Assembly: GCA_035533095.1 (NCBI GenBank) | Contig: DATLUM010000096.1 | Coordinates: 1-64,000 of the forward strand | Direction: 5' to 3' | Length of the DNA stretch: 64,000 bases | Source: Acidimicrobiales bacterium | GTDB lineage: Bacteria > Actinomycetota > Acidimicrobiia > Acidimicrobiales > Palsa-688 | Shown: piece after piece, positions 20,929 through 29,627 of the stretch | How the letters are laid out: each line of letters starts with the position of its first letter | Numbering within the stretch: position 1 is the first letter of the stretch | The notes under the pieces: generated by a model | The model's input: the letters and a program-made list of their open reading frames with translations, nothing else | Told to the model about the DNA's origin: nothing | Database searches by the model: none | Translations under genes and position numbers: made by a program

Positions 20929-21507
20929 TCAGATCGTGCCAGCGGGCCGGATGCCCCGCGCAAGGTCGGAAGTCAGGTGCCCGATGACGAGCTCCGGAGC
21001 GAGGTCCCCCAGGGGCACGAGCACGAAGCCCCGGGTCCACATGCGGGGGTGCGGGACCACCAGGTCCGGGTCATTGACGCTTTCGTGGCCGACGAGGAGA
21101 ACATCGACGTCGAGCGTTCGGGGCCCCCATCTCTCGAGCCGTTCGCGGTTGGCGGCCGCTTCGGCGGCTTGCGCCGCGGCGAGCAGCTCCCTCGGGGTGC
21201 GGTCGGTGAGCAGCTCGACGACGCAATTGAGGTAGGCCCCCTGTCCGGGGGGACCGCCCACCGGGTCGGTCTCGTAAACCGGCGAGACGGCCGACACGTC
21301 GGGCAGCCGGGCGATCGCGCCGGCCAGGAAGGCCCGCCGGTCACCGAGGTTGGACCCGAGGCCCAGGAACGCCCGCACCTTCGGCTTCGGCCCGCGGCGG
21401 GCCTGGATCGCGCTCTCGGCCGTGGGTGGCCCGGGGGCGTCGCCGGCCGGGGGGCGCGGCCGGGTCGGGGCGGGAGCCTGGCGCTGGGGACGTCGGGGGT
21501 CGGGCAA
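20929..21507 (-). CDS. folK: 2-amino-4-hydroxy-6-hydroxymethyldihydropteridine pyrophosphokinase
   Basis: Core HPPK domain is clear: FLGLGSNLGDRRAFLAGAI, VYETDPVGGPPGQGAYLNCV, and RWGPRTLDVDVLLVG. It pyrophosphorylates the pterin before FolP. The first 43 residues of the 192-residue frame (Pro/Arg-rich, MPDPRRPQRQAPAPTRPRPP) are low-complexity and lie in an extremely G-rich stretch (21421-21560); a GTG at 21378 beginning VRAFLGLGSN gives a 149-residue standard protein and may be the true start. The gene follows folB in the folate operon. Confidence 0.92.
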   Translation of the reverse strand: MPDPRRPQRQAPAPTRPRPPAGDAPGPPTAESAIQARRGPKPKVRAFLGLGSNLGDRRAFLAGAIARLPDVSAVSPVYETDPVGGPPGQGAYLNCVVELLTDRTPRELLAAAQAAEAAANRERLERWGPRTLDVDVLLVGHESVNDPDLVVPHPRMWTRGFVLVPLGDLAPELVIGHLTSDLARGIRPAGTI

Positions 21508-21560
21508 CGGTGCGGGTGGGTGGGCCGGTAAGGGGGCGGGTCGGGCCGGTGGGCGGGTCG
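21421..21560 (+). other. Extremely G-rich, G-quadruplex-prone stretch
   Basis: Between folB and the folK core the plus strand carries runs of three to six G separated by short spacers over about 140 bp. It codes only for the dubious Pro/Arg-rich N-terminus of folK. A quadruplex here would form on the non-transcribed strand. Confidence 0.6.
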
Positions 21561-21562
21561 GC

Positions 21563-21973
21563 TCAGCCGGCCCGGGTTCGGCGGATGGTCACCCCGGCGG
21601 TGGCCAAAGATACCGGCACCGGGGGGCGCAGCTTGCGGAGGGTCACGGTGACGGCTTCGGCTCGGGGAGCGGCGGCGAGAGCTGCGGCCGCGATGCGCTC
21701 AGCCAGGTGCTCGAGGAGATCCGAGTGTTCCCCGGCTATCGCGCCGGCCACCGCCTGGGTGACCGCTCCGTAGTCGGCGGTGTCGTCGAGGTCGTCGGAG
21801 CGCCCCGGCGCGGTGAGATCCAGCTCCAGGTCGAGGTCCACCTCGAATGGCTGGGGCCGCTCGCGCTCCTCGGGCAGCACGCCGTGCGTGCCTACGGCGC
21901 GCAGGCCCCGCAGCTCTATTCGATCGGTCGCGGGTCGATCGGTCGCGGGCCGGTGGGTGGCGGGGCGGTCCAC
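21563..21973 (-). CDS. folB: Dihydroneopterin aldolase
   Basis: 136 residues. Core starts at RIELRGLRAVGTHGVLPEER (catalytic region of FolB), with the DYGAVTQAV and LLEHLAERIA segments and the ending VTVTLRKLRPPVPVSLATAG all characteristic. It cleaves dihydroneopterin to the hydroxymethyl pterin used by FolK. Upstream of the core are three near-perfect copies of the pentapeptide RPATx, encoded by a 15-bp tandem repeat; no other start codon lies closer to the core, so the repeats should be translated. Confidence 0.95.
   Translation of the reverse strand: MDRPATHRPATDRPATDRIELRGLRAVGTHGVLPEERERPQPFEVDLDLELDLTAPGRSDDLDDTADYGAVTQAVAGAIAGEHSDLLEHLAERIAAAALAAAPRAEAVTVTLRKLRPPVPVSLATAGVTIRRTRAG
21921..21965. 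repeat. 15-bp tandem repeat (three copies) at folB start
   Basis: CGATCGGTCGCGGGT at 21921-21935, the same with a final C at 21936-21950, and a diverged third copy at 21951-21965. On the minus strand they encode the RPATD/RPATH repeats ahead of the FolB fold. Confidence 0.8.
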
Positions 21974-21988
21974 AGCTCAGCCCTCGTC

Positions 21989-22513
21989 TCAGCCCCCGAG
22001 CGCCTCGGTGGTGTGGCCCGCCACCTGAGGCACGAGGGCCACCAGCTCCCTGCCGGCTGGGCCCATCTGCCGGCCCAGGATCCTCTCGACGACGGCGATC
22101 GCCTGAGGCCCGCTCGGGACCATGCCTGACCAGCGGAGGTAGCCGGCGACGACCCCCATGAGCCTGTCCCCGAGCTCCTCTTGGTGGATGAGGACGCGCT
22201 CGCCGGCGGCGAGCCAGTCCTTGATCTGCGAGTAGAGCCCGGCGAGGACGATGCTGGCGTCGTCGTGCGGCGCGAACGGGACGTGCGACCAAGTGACCCC
22301 CATCTCGTCGTACGCATGGAGGTTGTGCGGGGAAGGCAGAAGCGAGACCACCCGCGTGAAACCCTCACCCCGAAGCCAGAGGATCTCCTCGTGACGGCGC
22401 ACCTTCCTGTGGTTGCGTGCGTACCCGCCGGGACGTTCGCTGATGGCCAGCTTGCCTTTGATGATCCACGCGAAGAAGCGCGGCTGGATGCCCTTCGCCC
22501 ACTTGCCCTTCAT
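21989..22513 (-). CDS. Dual-specificity-phosphatase-like protein lacking the catalytic Cys
   Basis: 174 residues from the ATG at 22513, which overlaps the folP stop (ATGA). The layout resembles a small dual-specificity/tyrosine phosphatase: EGFTRVVSLLPSPHNLHAYD, GVTWSHVPFAPHDDASIVLA, then LAAGERVLIHQEELGDRLMG followed by VVAGYLRWSG. The loop that should be HCxxGxxR reads HQEELGDR: His and Arg remain, the nucleophilic Cys is Gln. So it is probably a pseudophosphatase that binds a phosphorylated ligand or protein. Its position inside the folate operon, coupled to folP, suggests conserved cotranscription, not known folate chemistry. The fold assignment is moderate. Confidence 0.7.
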   Translation of the reverse strand: MKGKWAKGIQPRFFAWIIKGKLAISERPGGYARNHRKVRRHEEILWLRGEGFTRVVSLLPSPHNLHAYDEMGVTWSHVPFAPHDDASIVLAGLYSQIKDWLAAGERVLIHQEELGDRLMGVVAGYLRWSGMVPSGPQAIAVVERILGRQMGPAGRELVALVPQVAGHTTEALGG

Positions 22514-23325
22514 CGAGCCGGAACTCCGGCTACATCCGATTCGGGTCTTGGTCGCGCTTCGGCGAGGTGAATTGCCTGACTCACCGGACGCACGTCGTGC
22601 ACGCGGACCACGTCCGCTCCCCTGGTCACTGCCCAGGTGGTGGTCGCGACCGTTCCTTCGAGCCGGTCTTCCGGCCCGGCGGACTCCCCCGTCTCGCCGG
22701 CGGCGAGGCGACCGAGAAACGACTTGCGGCTCGTGCCGACGAGCACAGGTATCCCGGTGTCTACCAGCTCGTCGAGGTGACGCAGCAGGCTCAGGTTGTG
22801 CGCCGGGGTCTTCCCGAAGCCGATACCGGGGTCGATCCAGAGATTCTCGACGCCGGCCCGGCGGGCTGTCTCGGCGCGCTCGACCAGATAGGACTTCACC
22901 TCGGCCACCACGTCCACGTACCGGGCGTGCTGCTGCATCACCTCGGGGTCGGCGGGCATGTGCATGGCGACCCACGCGGCGCCCGTCTCGGCGGCGACGG
23001 GCCAGAGGGAGGCGGAGACGTCGTTGATGATCGAGGCGCCGGCGGCGACGGCCGCGCGGGCCACGGCGGGCTTGCGGCTGTCGATGGACACCACGATGTT
23101 CTCTCGGGCGAGGGCTTCGACGACGGGCACGACCCGCCGGAGCTCCTCCTCCTCGGGCACCGGCCTCGCGCCCGGTCGGGTGGATTCCCCGCCGACGTCG
23201 ACGATGTCGGCTCCTTCGGCTGCCATGGCCCGGCCGTGGGCAACGGCCGCTTCGGGATCCAGCCAGCGTCCCCCGTCTGAAAATGAATCCGGGGTGACGT
23301 TGAGCACGCCCATCACACGGGTCAC
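22510..23325 (-). CDS. folP: Dihydropteroate synthase
   Basis: 271 residues from GTG at 23325, giving VTRVMGVLNVTPDSFSDGGR, the standard N-terminal strand and pterin-binding loop. Other motifs: DVGGESTRPGARPV, SIDSRKPAVARAAV, WIDPGIGFGKTPAHN and PVLVGTSRKSFLG. It joins p-aminobenzoate to the pterin and is the sulfonamide target. The open frame continues upstream into folE but only after 23325 does the sequence match the family. Coupled downstream to the phosphatase-like gene. Confidence 0.96.
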   Translation of the reverse strand: MTRVMGVLNVTPDSFSDGGRWLDPEAAVAHGRAMAAEGADIVDVGGESTRPGARPVPEEEELRRVVPVVEALARENIVVSIDSRKPAVARAAVAAGASIINDVSASLWPVAAETGAAWVAMHMPADPEVMQQHARYVDVVAEVKSYLVERAETARRAGVENLWIDPGIGFGKTPAHNLSLLRHLDELVDTGIPVLVGTSRKSFLGRLAAGETGESAGPEDRLEGTVATTTWAVTRGADVVRVHDVRPVSQAIHLAEARPRPESDVAGVPAR

Positions 23326-23365
23326 GGAGTCACAGTACAGGGCGCCTCGGGACGGCAGGGAGGCC

Positions 23366-23995
23366 TCAGTAGCGCCGCGAGCCGTGTATGAAGCCCATCG
23401 CCTCGCTGCGAGCGGCGGCGCTGTCACGCATGAGCCCTCGCACGGCCGAGGTGACGGTCGTCGCACCAGGTTTGCGGACGCCGCGCATCGACATGCACAG
23501 ATGCTCCGCCTCGACCACGACCAACACCCCACGCGGGCCCAGCACCGCTTCAAGGCAATCCGCGACCTGGGTCGTCAGCCGCTCCTGAACCTGAGGCCGG
23601 CGGGAGAACCCGTCGACGAGTCTCGCGAGCTTCGACAGGCCGGTGATTCGGCCGTCCTCGTTGGGGATGTAGGCAACGTGCGCCAAGCCGAACCAGGGGA
23701 CGAGGTGATGCTCGCACACGCTGTAGACGGGGATCTCCTTGACCATGACCATCTCGTCATGGTCGGCCTCGAACATCACCGACAGGTGCTGCCCCGGATC
23801 CTCCCGTATCCCCGAGAAGATCTCCTCGTACATCCGGGCCACCCGGCGCGGCGTTTCGAGCAGACCGTCGCGGTCGGGGTCCTCGCCGATGGCGATGAGG
23901 ATCTCGCGCACCGCCCGTTCGATGCGCGCGAGGTCCAGTGTCGGCCGCTCGTGACCTGGCCCTTCCTCGCTGCGGAACGGGTGGAGGCTCGTCAC
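23366..23995 (-). CDS. folE: GTP cyclohydrolase I
   Basis: 209 residues, full length. The zinc and catalytic motif [20 protein letters not shown] and the end [20 protein letters not shown] are diagnostic, including both zinc-binding Cys. It opens the folate pathway, converting GTP to dihydroneopterin triphosphate. The GTG start overlaps the ftsH stop as GTGA. folE-folP-folB-folK lie together, lacking only a dedicated dihydroneopterin-triphosphate phosphatase and FolC in the window. Confidence 0.97.
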   Translation of the reverse strand: MTSLHPFRSEEGPGHERPTLDLARIERAVREILIAIGEDPDRDGLLETPRRVARMYEEIFSGIREDPGQHLSVMFEADHDEMVMVKEIPVYSVCEHHLVPWFGLAHVAYIPNEDGRITGLSKLARLVDGFSRRPQVQERLTTQVADCLEAVLGPRGVLVVVEAEHLCMSMRGVRKPGATTVTSAVRGLMRDSAAARSEAMGFIHGSRRY

Positions 23996-26268
23996 TGCTC
24001 GGATGGCTTGGGCGGCGCGGGGCGCGAGCGTGCCGTCCGCGAGATCGTCTGCTGGGCAGCGCGGCGCTTCGGCGCCGCCGGTGTGGCGCGCGCATCCCGC
24101 GGTGCCGGCGTGGTGGCGGCCCGGGCCTTGGGATTGGTGGGCGGCGGTGCTGCCTTGGGATTGGTGGGCGGCGGCGCTGCCGCGCGCTTCGTGGACGTCT
24201 TGACAGCGGCGGGCTTCGCGCCGGCCTGGGCATTGGGGGTCCGCTTCAGTGCCGTCGGCGGCGCGGCGGCGCGGGGCGTGGAGGTTCGCGTGGCGGCACC
24301 CACCGGGGCCGCGCGACCCGGGGCAGCGAGAGGCCGCCGGCGGCGACCCGGAGCCGCCACGGGCTCGGGCTTCACGGGTATCGCGATGCCACCGGCGTCA
24401 CCGCGGTCCGGCCGGCGGCGAGCACCCGTCTTGCCGGCGCCGTTCGACGGCACCGCATCAGTGGGCCAAGGCGTGAGAGGACCGAGGATCTCCTCGAGGT
24501 CCATCGTGTCGAGCGTTTCCTTCTCGACCAACTCCTGCGCCATGCGGTCGAGCACATCCCTGTGGTGGACCAGCACCGCACGTGCCCGTGTGTGCGCCTC
24601 CTCGATCAGCGCGCCCACCTCGCGGTCGATGGCGGCGGCGACCTCTTCGGAGTAGTTGGGCTGGTGGCCGAATTCGCGGCCGAGGAAAACCTCCCCGTCG
24701 CGCTGGCCCAGCTGCTGCGGCCCGAGAGTGTCGCTCATGCCGTACTCGGTGACCATGGCGCGGGCGATGCGGGTGACCTTCTCGATGTCGTTTTCGGCGC
24801 CGGTGGTGGGTTCAGAGAAGACGATCTCCTCGGCTGTCCTCCCCCCCAGGGCCATCGCCATGGAGTCGCGCAGCTGGCTGCGCGAATGGTTGTAGCGATC
24901 CTCCGGCAGCGTGAACGTCAAGCCCAGGGACCGGCTGCGCGCGACGATCGATACCTTGTGAATCGGGTCGGCGTGGGTGAGCACGTGCCCGACGATCGCA
25001 TGGCCGGCCTCGTGGTACGCCGTCACCAGCTTGTCGTGCTCGCTCATCACCAGCGTCTTACGCTCCGGCCCGGCTAGCACACGGTCGATCGCCTCCTCGC
25101 ATTCGCGCATACCGATCTGGCGGAGGTTGCGGCGTGCGGCGAGGATGGCTGCTTCGTTGAGCAGGTTTGCCAGGTCGGCGCCTGTGAACCCCGGCGTTCG
25201 TTTGGCCAGCACGTCGAGGTCGGCGGACCCCGCCAGCGGCTTACCGCGCGCGTGCACCCCGAGTATCTGGCGGCGGCCGGCCAGGTCCGGCCGGTCGACG
25301 ACGATCTGGCGGTCAAAACGACCGGGCCTCAACAGCGCGGGATCCAGAATGTCCGGCCGGTTCGTCGCGGCGATCAGGATCACACCGCCGCGCACGTCGA
25401 AGCCGTCCATCTCCACGAGAAGCTGGTTGAGCGTCTGCTCCCGCTCGTCGTGCCCGCCCCCGAGACCGGCGCCGCGATGGCGGCCGACCGCGTCGATCTC
25501 GTCCATGAACACGATCGCCGGGGCGTTGGTCTTCGCCTGCTCGAACAGGTCGCGCACTCGGCTCGCACCGACACCGACGAACATCTCGACGAAGTCCGAG
25601 CCGGAGATCGAGAAGAACGGAACACCAGCCTCTCCCGCAACGGCGCGCGCCAGGAGCGTCTTGCCCGTACCAGGCGGGCCGAAAAGCAGAACGCCCTTGG
25701 GGATCTTCGCTCCCAAGGCCTGAAATCGGCTTGGTGACTCGAGGAACTCCTTGATCTCCTGGAGCTCAGCCACCGCCTCCTCTGCGCCTGCGACGTCGGC
25801 GAATGTCACCTTCGGCTGGTCTTTTCCAGCGGTCTTCGCCCTCGACTTGCCGAATTGCATCACCCGCGAACCGCCGCCCTGCATCGAGTTGACGAACAGG
25901 AGGAACAACCCGACGATGAGCACGATCGGCAGGTAGCTCTCGAGGATCGAGACCCACGGGTTCGACTTGGTGTGCGAGACCTTGACCGTCGCACCCGACG
26001 CGATGATCTTGCTCGTCAACGACTCGGTCAGGCGGTCGGGATAGTCCACCACGTAGTCGGTGCCGTCGCGCAGCTTGCCGGTAACCGAGTCGGACCCGTC
26101 GTGGATGGTCGCGGTGGCGACCGCGCCCTTGGTGGCGAGGTCCTGCTCGTAGTCGCCCAGGGTGATGTTGGTACGGCTCGGCCCCGAGCGAAGCACGCTG
26201 AACAGAAGCAATCCGACGATCACCGCCACTAGGGCGTACGCGACCGGATTGCGCAGCAGCTTCTTCAT
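23992..26268 (-). CDS. ftsH: ATP-dependent zinc metalloprotease FtsH
   Basis: 758 residues. Transmembrane segments at about 8-26 and 108-128 flank an external domain; AAA+ module with Walker [20 protein letters not shown], second region of homology around [20 protein letters not shown], and the protease site [10 protein letters not shown]. It degrades membrane and some soluble proteins from the cytoplasmic side. The C-terminal 145 residues are an Ala/Pro/Lys/Arg-rich tail with two PPPTNPKAA-type repeats, longer than in many FtsH proteins and probably disordered. Upstream on the strand is hpt, as in mycobacteria. Confidence 0.98.
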   Translation of the reverse strand: MKKLLRNPVAYALVAVIVGLLLFSVLRSGPSRTNITLGDYEQDLATKGAVATATIHDGSDSVTGKLRDGTDYVVDYPDRLTESLTSKIIASGATVKVSHTKSNPWVSILESYLPIVLIVGLFLLFVNSMQGGGSRVMQFGKSRAKTAGKDQPKVTFADVAGAEEAVAELQEIKEFLESPSRFQALGAKIPKGVLLFGPPGTGKTLLARAVAGEAGVPFFSISGSDFVEMFVGVGASRVRDLFEQAKTNAPAIVFMDEIDAVGRHRGAGLGGGHDEREQTLNQLLVEMDGFDVRGGVILIAATNRPDILDPALLRPGRFDRQIVVDRPDLAGRRQILGVHARGKPLAGSADLDVLAKRTPGFTGADLANLLNEAAILAARRNLRQIGMRECEEAIDRVLAGPERKTLVMSEHDKLVTAYHEAGHAIVGHVLTHADPIHKVSIVARSRSLGLTFTLPEDRYNHSRSQLRDSMAMALGGRTAEEIVFSEPTTGAENDIEKVTRIARAMVTEYGMSDTLGPQQLGQRDGEVFLGREFGHQPNYSEEVAAAIDREVGALIEEAHTRARAVLVHHRDVLDRMAQELVEKETLDTMDLEEILGPLTPWPTDAVPSNGAGKTGARRRPDRGDAGGIAIPVKPEPVAAPGRRRRPLAAPGRAAPVGAATRTSTPRAAAPPTALKRTPNAQAGAKPAAVKTSTKRAAAPPPTNPKAAPPPTNPKARAATTPAPRDARATPAAPKRRAAQQTISRTARSRPAPPKPSEQ
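24127..24180. repeat. 27-bp tandem duplication in the ftsH tail
   Basis: Two adjacent 27-bp units (24127-24153 and 24154-24180) differ at one base and keep the frame, encoding the repeated PPPTNPKA. Recent in-frame duplication in a disordered tail. Confidence 0.85.
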
Positions 26269-26291
26269 CGGCGGCTACTCGAGGTCATGGA

Positions 26292-26912
26292 TCAATAAGG
26301 GTAGCGGTCGGCCCGCTCCTTGGGAGATTCGCCGTCGCCCGCCGATTCACCCAGGTAGGTGGCGACAAAAGGAAGATTCCGGTACCTCTCTGCCACGTCG
26401 AGGCCGTAGCCGACCACGAAGTCCGGCGGGATACGGAAGCCCTCGTAGGCGAGGTGGAGATCAACCGACTGAAGCCCGGACTTCACGAGCAACGCCACCA
26501 CCTCGAGCGAGGCGGGGTGGCGGGCGAGCAGGTTGCGCCGCATGTAGGACAGGGTCAGGCCGGAATCGACGATGTCCTCCACGATGAGGACGTGGCGGCC
26601 GGTGAGGTCGATGTCGAGGTCCTTGACGATGCGCACCACGCCGCTGGTGTGGGTGGAGCTGCCGTACGACGAAACCGCCATGAAATCCAGTTCGACAGGC
26701 AGATGGATGCAGCGGGCCAGGTCGGACAGGAAGAAGCAGGCTCCCTTCAGGACGCCGACGAGCAGCGGCGGGCGGCGGGCATAGTCGGTGGTGATGGCCT
26801 CGCCCAGCTCGCTGATGCGCCGCTGGAGGTCGGCTTCGGGCACGACGACGGGGCCCAGCGCCGGGTCGGCGCCGAAACCCTTCGCGCAGCCCGACTGGCT
26901 CGTGCCGCTCAT
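26292..26912 (-). CDS. hpt: Hypoxanthine phosphoribosyltransferase
   Basis: 206 residues. The PRPP-binding loop VLIVEDIVDSGLTLSYM and the early PPLLVGVLKGACFFLSDLAR segment identify a purine PRTase, and DFVVGYGLDVAERYRNLPFV near the end is typical of HPRT. It salvages hypoxanthine and guanine. The first about 20 residues (MSGTSQSGCAKGFGADPALG) are not conserved and the true start could be later. It sits between tilS and ftsH, the same order as in mycobacteria. Confidence 0.95.
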   Translation of the reverse strand: MSGTSQSGCAKGFGADPALGPVVVPEADLQRRISELGEAITTDYARRPPLLVGVLKGACFFLSDLARCIHLPVELDFMAVSSYGSSTHTSGVVRIVKDLDIDLTGRHVLIVEDIVDSGLTLSYMRRNLLARHPASLEVVALLVKSGLQSVDLHLAYEGFRIPPDFVVGYGLDVAERYRNLPFVATYLGESAGDGESPKERADRYPY

Positions 26913-26936
26913 GACCCGCTGACCATACCGGGCCGC

Positions 26937-27854
26937 CTACCCGTCCTGGCCGCAATCCACCCGCATGCGCCCGGCGGTGCGCGCCACGCGGCGCCCGCCC
27001 GACAGCTCGCACGCACGCGCGACGCCCTCGGCGACAGCGAGCACGCGTGCGACCTCCGCGGCCGAGGGGGGGTGCAACTCGTCGTCGGCCGCTTGCTCGC
27101 CGGCGCGCAGCCACCGGCGGACGGCTCGCCGGGCCAGCGGGGCACGCGCCGCCTTGAGGGAGCGGGCGTCGGTGGGGTCCACGCCGGCGGCGAGCTCGTC
27201 GAGCAGGTCCGCCTCCTCGGCGAGCAGCTGTGACTGCCGGGCGAGGATCGGCACCACGTCCCGGCCGGCTACCTCGCACAGCAAAGGCAGAACGTCGGAG
27301 CGGAGGCGGTTACGGAGGAAGGAGGGGTCGTCGTTGGTCGGGTCGTGGAATGGGGTCAGGCCGACCGCTTCGCAGACGGCCGCTGTCTCGGCGCGGCGGA
27401 GGCGGAGGAGCGGGCGGTGGGGGCGGACGGCAGGGCCCCGCTTGTCGATGCCGTGCATCCCGGCGAGGCCGTCCAAGCCGGCGCCTCGCAGCAGGTTGAT
27501 GAGAACCGTCTCCGCCTGGTCGTCCATGGTGTGGCCGGTCATGACCCCCGCGGGCAGCACGGCATAGCGCGCCCGGCGGGCGCGAGCTTCGAGATCGGGG
27601 CCGGGCGTCACCGTTACGGTGCGCGCTTCGAAGCGGGCCCCCAAGCGCGACGCGGCATCGTTCACGAGGTCCGCTTCGGCAGCCGACCCGTCCCGGATGC
27701 CGTGGTCTACATGCACGACCGTCGCGCGGAGGCCAGCGGCCGCGGCGAGCACCAGCAGGGCCAGCGAGTCCGGTCCACCCGACACCGCCAGATTCACGTC
27801 GGTGCCCGCCGGCGGGAAGTCGCAGCACGGCAGCAGCGCCGCGGCGAGGTCCAC
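26937..27854 (-). CDS. tilS: tRNA(Ile)-lysidine synthase
   Basis: 305 residues. The PP-loop ATP site is SGGPDSLALLVLAAA near residue 26, with HVDHGIRDGSAAEADLVND and GVMTGHTMDDQAETVLINLL following; it ends in a helical domain. It modifies C34 of the tRNA-Ile anticodon to lysidine so that AUA is read correctly. The GTG at 27854 lies four bases after the stop of the DUF2342 gene. Length is that of the short actinobacterial TilS, which lacks the long C-terminal domain of E. coli TilS. Confidence 0.93.
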   Translation of the reverse strand: MDLAAALLPCCDFPPAGTDVNLAVSGGPDSLALLVLAAAAGLRATVVHVDHGIRDGSAAEADLVNDAASRLGARFEARTVTVTPGPDLEARARRARYAVLPAGVMTGHTMDDQAETVLINLLRGAGLDGLAGMHGIDKRGPAVRPHRPLLRLRRAETAAVCEAVGLTPFHDPTNDDPSFLRNRLRSDVLPLLCEVAGRDVVPILARQSQLLAEEADLLDELAAGVDPTDARSLKAARAPLARRAVRRWLRAGEQAADDELHPPSAAEVARVLAVAEGVARACELSGGRRVARTAGRMRVDCGQDG

Positions 27855-27857
27855 CTG

Positions 27858-28943
27858 TCAGCCGGCGGCGGCTGGCGCCGCGGTGGCCCGATGGATCCAC
27901 GACTGCGGCGAGCGGATCTCGGGCCAGGTGGGCAGCCAGGCGGGAGCCTCCCACACCCGGGCGAGCAGACCGGGGCCGCCGGCGGCCTCCACGGCCTCGA
28001 TGAAGCGTTCACCCTGCTCGTACTGGCGCAACTTGGCGTCCATACCGATCAGGACGCTGAGGAGCTTGGCGACACCCTTCTGCCGTCGGCGCTGTCGAAG
28101 CACGCTGCTGAACCGTGTAGCGCTGGGGATCCGGTCGGCGCCGGCGCGGTCCATGGTGATGTCCCCGTGACCCTCGAGCAGGCTCATCAGCCCGCCGATC
28201 TCCTGGATCGCCTCGTACTGCTCCGGCGACGCGATAAGGGTGACGATGCCGCCCTCGTCGAGGGGGTTGCGTCCGGCGCGGATCACTGCGGCTGTCCGCT
28301 TGAGCGCCTCGAGCAACGCCTTGGGGTCCGGGTCGATGCCGCCGAGGGTCCGTTCCACGAGGCCGAGGAAGTGGCCGCGCATCCACGGCACCCCCGTGAA
28401 CTGCGCACGGTGGGTGACCTCGTGCAGGGCCAGCCAGAGCCGGAACTCCCGGGACGGGAAACCGTAGCGCCGCTCGAGCGACACGATGTTCGGCCCTACG
28501 TAGTAGACGATGTCCTGCTCCTCCGGGCGCTCCTCCTCGATGAGGAGCTGGTCGTACTGGCCGAGGACACGGGTGGACATCCACCCGAGGACCAGGCCGA
28601 CTTCCGATCCCGTGAGCACCCGAGACACGTTCGCCGGCAGCGGGGTCCGCGACTTGGTCCGCTCGAGCCTCTCGCTGAGCTTGTCGGTGACCGGCCGGAG
28701 CAATCTCTGAAAAGACGCCACGTTCGCGGCCACCCACTCGCCGCGGTCGACCACACGTGCGCGAGCCGGGCCCGCCGTGGAGCGCAGCCCCGTCTCGGCG
28801 GCGACCAGCTCCTCGGCCTCCGCGGTGAGTTCCGCGAAGTCCGCCTCCAAAGCACGCCGCTCGTACGTCGCCAGAGGCGGCTGGCGGCTCGCGACCTTAC
28901 GGGCGACCCGCTCTGCGGTGTCCCAGGAGATCAGGTCGGCCAT
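27858..28943 (-). CDS. Zincin-like metalloprotease, DUF2342 / F420-associated family
   Basis: 361 residues. The catalytic HExxH is HEVTHRAQF near residue 167 (LALHEVTHRAQFTGVPWMRG), followed by a second conserved segment LEGHGDITMDRAGAD about 100 residues later. The opening ISWDTAERVARKVA and the YVGPNIVSLERRYGFPSREF block are characteristic of this actinobacterial family, annotated as coenzyme F420 biosynthesis-associated although the link is by genome co-occurrence. No signal peptide. It is followed by tilS and hpt, as in Mycobacterium. Confidence 0.92.
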   Translation of the reverse strand: MADLISWDTAERVARKVASRQPPLATYERRALEADFAELTAEAEELVAAETGLRSTAGPARARVVDRGEWVAANVASFQRLLRPVTDKLSERLERTKSRTPLPANVSRVLTGSEVGLVLGWMSTRVLGQYDQLLIEEERPEEQDIVYYVGPNIVSLERRYGFPSREFRLWLALHEVTHRAQFTGVPWMRGHFLGLVERTLGGIDPDPKALLEALKRTAAVIRAGRNPLDEGGIVTLIASPEQYEAIQEIGGLMSLLEGHGDITMDRAGADRIPSATRFSSVLRQRRRQKGVAKLLSVLIGMDAKLRQYEQGERFIEAVEAAGGPGLLARVWEAPAWLPTWPEIRSPQSWIHRATAAPAAAG

Positions 28944-29000
28944 GCGGCATGGTACCCCTCGATCGCCCGGCGACGGTTGGAGCCGGCCGGTTTTGGCGGC

Positions 29001-29048
29001 CGTGTCTGCCTCAGGCCGGCAGGCCGTGTCTGCCTCAGGCCGGCAGGC
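29001..29048. repeat. Exact 24-bp tandem duplication
   Basis: CGTGTCTGCCTCAGGCCGGC plus AGGC is repeated exactly at 29001-29024 and 29025-29048 in the gap between the DUF2342 start and the small Zn-protein stop. Each unit contains a GCCT-CAGGC and GCCGGC-type palindromic core, so the two can form hairpins. Confidence 0.85.
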
Positions 29049-29051
29049 CGG

Positions 29052-29240
29052 TCAGGCGATCTTTCGGCCACGCGTCCGGGGGACGCTCATCGGCTCGTGG
29101 AGGTAGCAGAACTTCCCGTTGTTGTACACCGAGAGGCGGGTGTTGCAGCCGGGCTCGCGACAGGTCCGGCCCTCGCCAAAAGACTTGGAGGGGCGCTCGC
29201 TCCCGCTCATTGTGTGCCCTGCAAGAGACCGCTCGCTCAT
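29052..29240 (-). CDS. Small Zn-binding protein, CxxxxC...CxxH type
   Basis: 62 residues from ATG at 29240 with GGGGAG as ribosome binding site. The centre is TCREPGCNTRLSVYNNGKFC followed by YLHE: a CxxxxC-N12-CxxH arrangement that should hold one zinc. Similar short proteins occur widely in Actinobacteria and Chloroflexi; I know no proven function. Its C-terminus is basic (PRTRGRKIA). It lies downstream of sigR-rsrA on the same strand, 45 bp after rsrA, so it may belong to the redox-stress unit. Confidence 0.7.
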   Translation of the reverse strand: MSERSLAGHTMSGSERPSKSFGEGRTCREPGCNTRLSVYNNGKFCYLHEPMSVPRTRGRKIA

Positions 29241-29285
29241 CACTCTCCCCTAACAACGTCCGGCTCGCCCGGATTCCTCGCCCTC

Positions 29286-29624
29286 CTATACGTGATCTGA
29301 TCGCGACTTGGATGCCTGCTCGATCACTTCCGCCACCCGCCGGCGCAACGCTGCAGGAACCTGGTCCCTGCAGCTGCGAGCGATCACCACTTTCAGTTCC
29401 GCCTCGAAATCGAAAGCGTGAAGGCAAGGGGCGCATTGGTTTAGGTGGCGCTGGATCGCGGTCCGCCGCTCGGGCGTGAGCTCGCCGTCGAGGTAGTGGT
29501 ACAGGGTCTGCAGAGCGTCGTTGCAGTCCCCTGTGCCGGTCAGCTCGTCGATGCTGGGCTCTTCGTCCATCCTGGTCTCAGCTCGCCTGGTCTCGGCTTT
29601 CGGTCTCCACTCATCGGCCTCCAC
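29286..29624 (-). CDS. rsrA: Redox-sensing anti-sigma factor, RsrA-type
   Basis: 112 residues. The zinc-binding anti-sigma signature RHLNQCAPCLHAFDFEAELK (HxxxCxxC) is preceded by the conserved DCNDALQTLYHYLDGELTPE. A third Cys is at IARSCRDQVPAALRRRV. In known RsrA/RshA proteins, oxidation of these Cys releases zinc and frees the partner sigma factor. It starts 3 bp after the sigma gene stop; a later ATG (MDEEPSID) could be the true start. Confidence 0.92.
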   Translation of the reverse strand: MEADEWRPKAETRRAETRMDEEPSIDELTGTGDCNDALQTLYHYLDGELTPERRTAIQRHLNQCAPCLHAFDFEAELKVVIARSCRDQVPAALRRRVAEVIEQASKSRSDHV

Positions 29625-29627
29625 TCA

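Noticed and set aside
29001-29048. CRISPR-like repeat
   Set aside because: Only two adjacent copies with no spacer between them; a plain tandem duplication.
27345-29300. Plus-strand open frame (651 codons) over tilS and the DUF2342 gene
   Set aside because: Antisense of two recognised proteins, with low-complexity Gly/Arg/Asp-rich sequence and no motifs.
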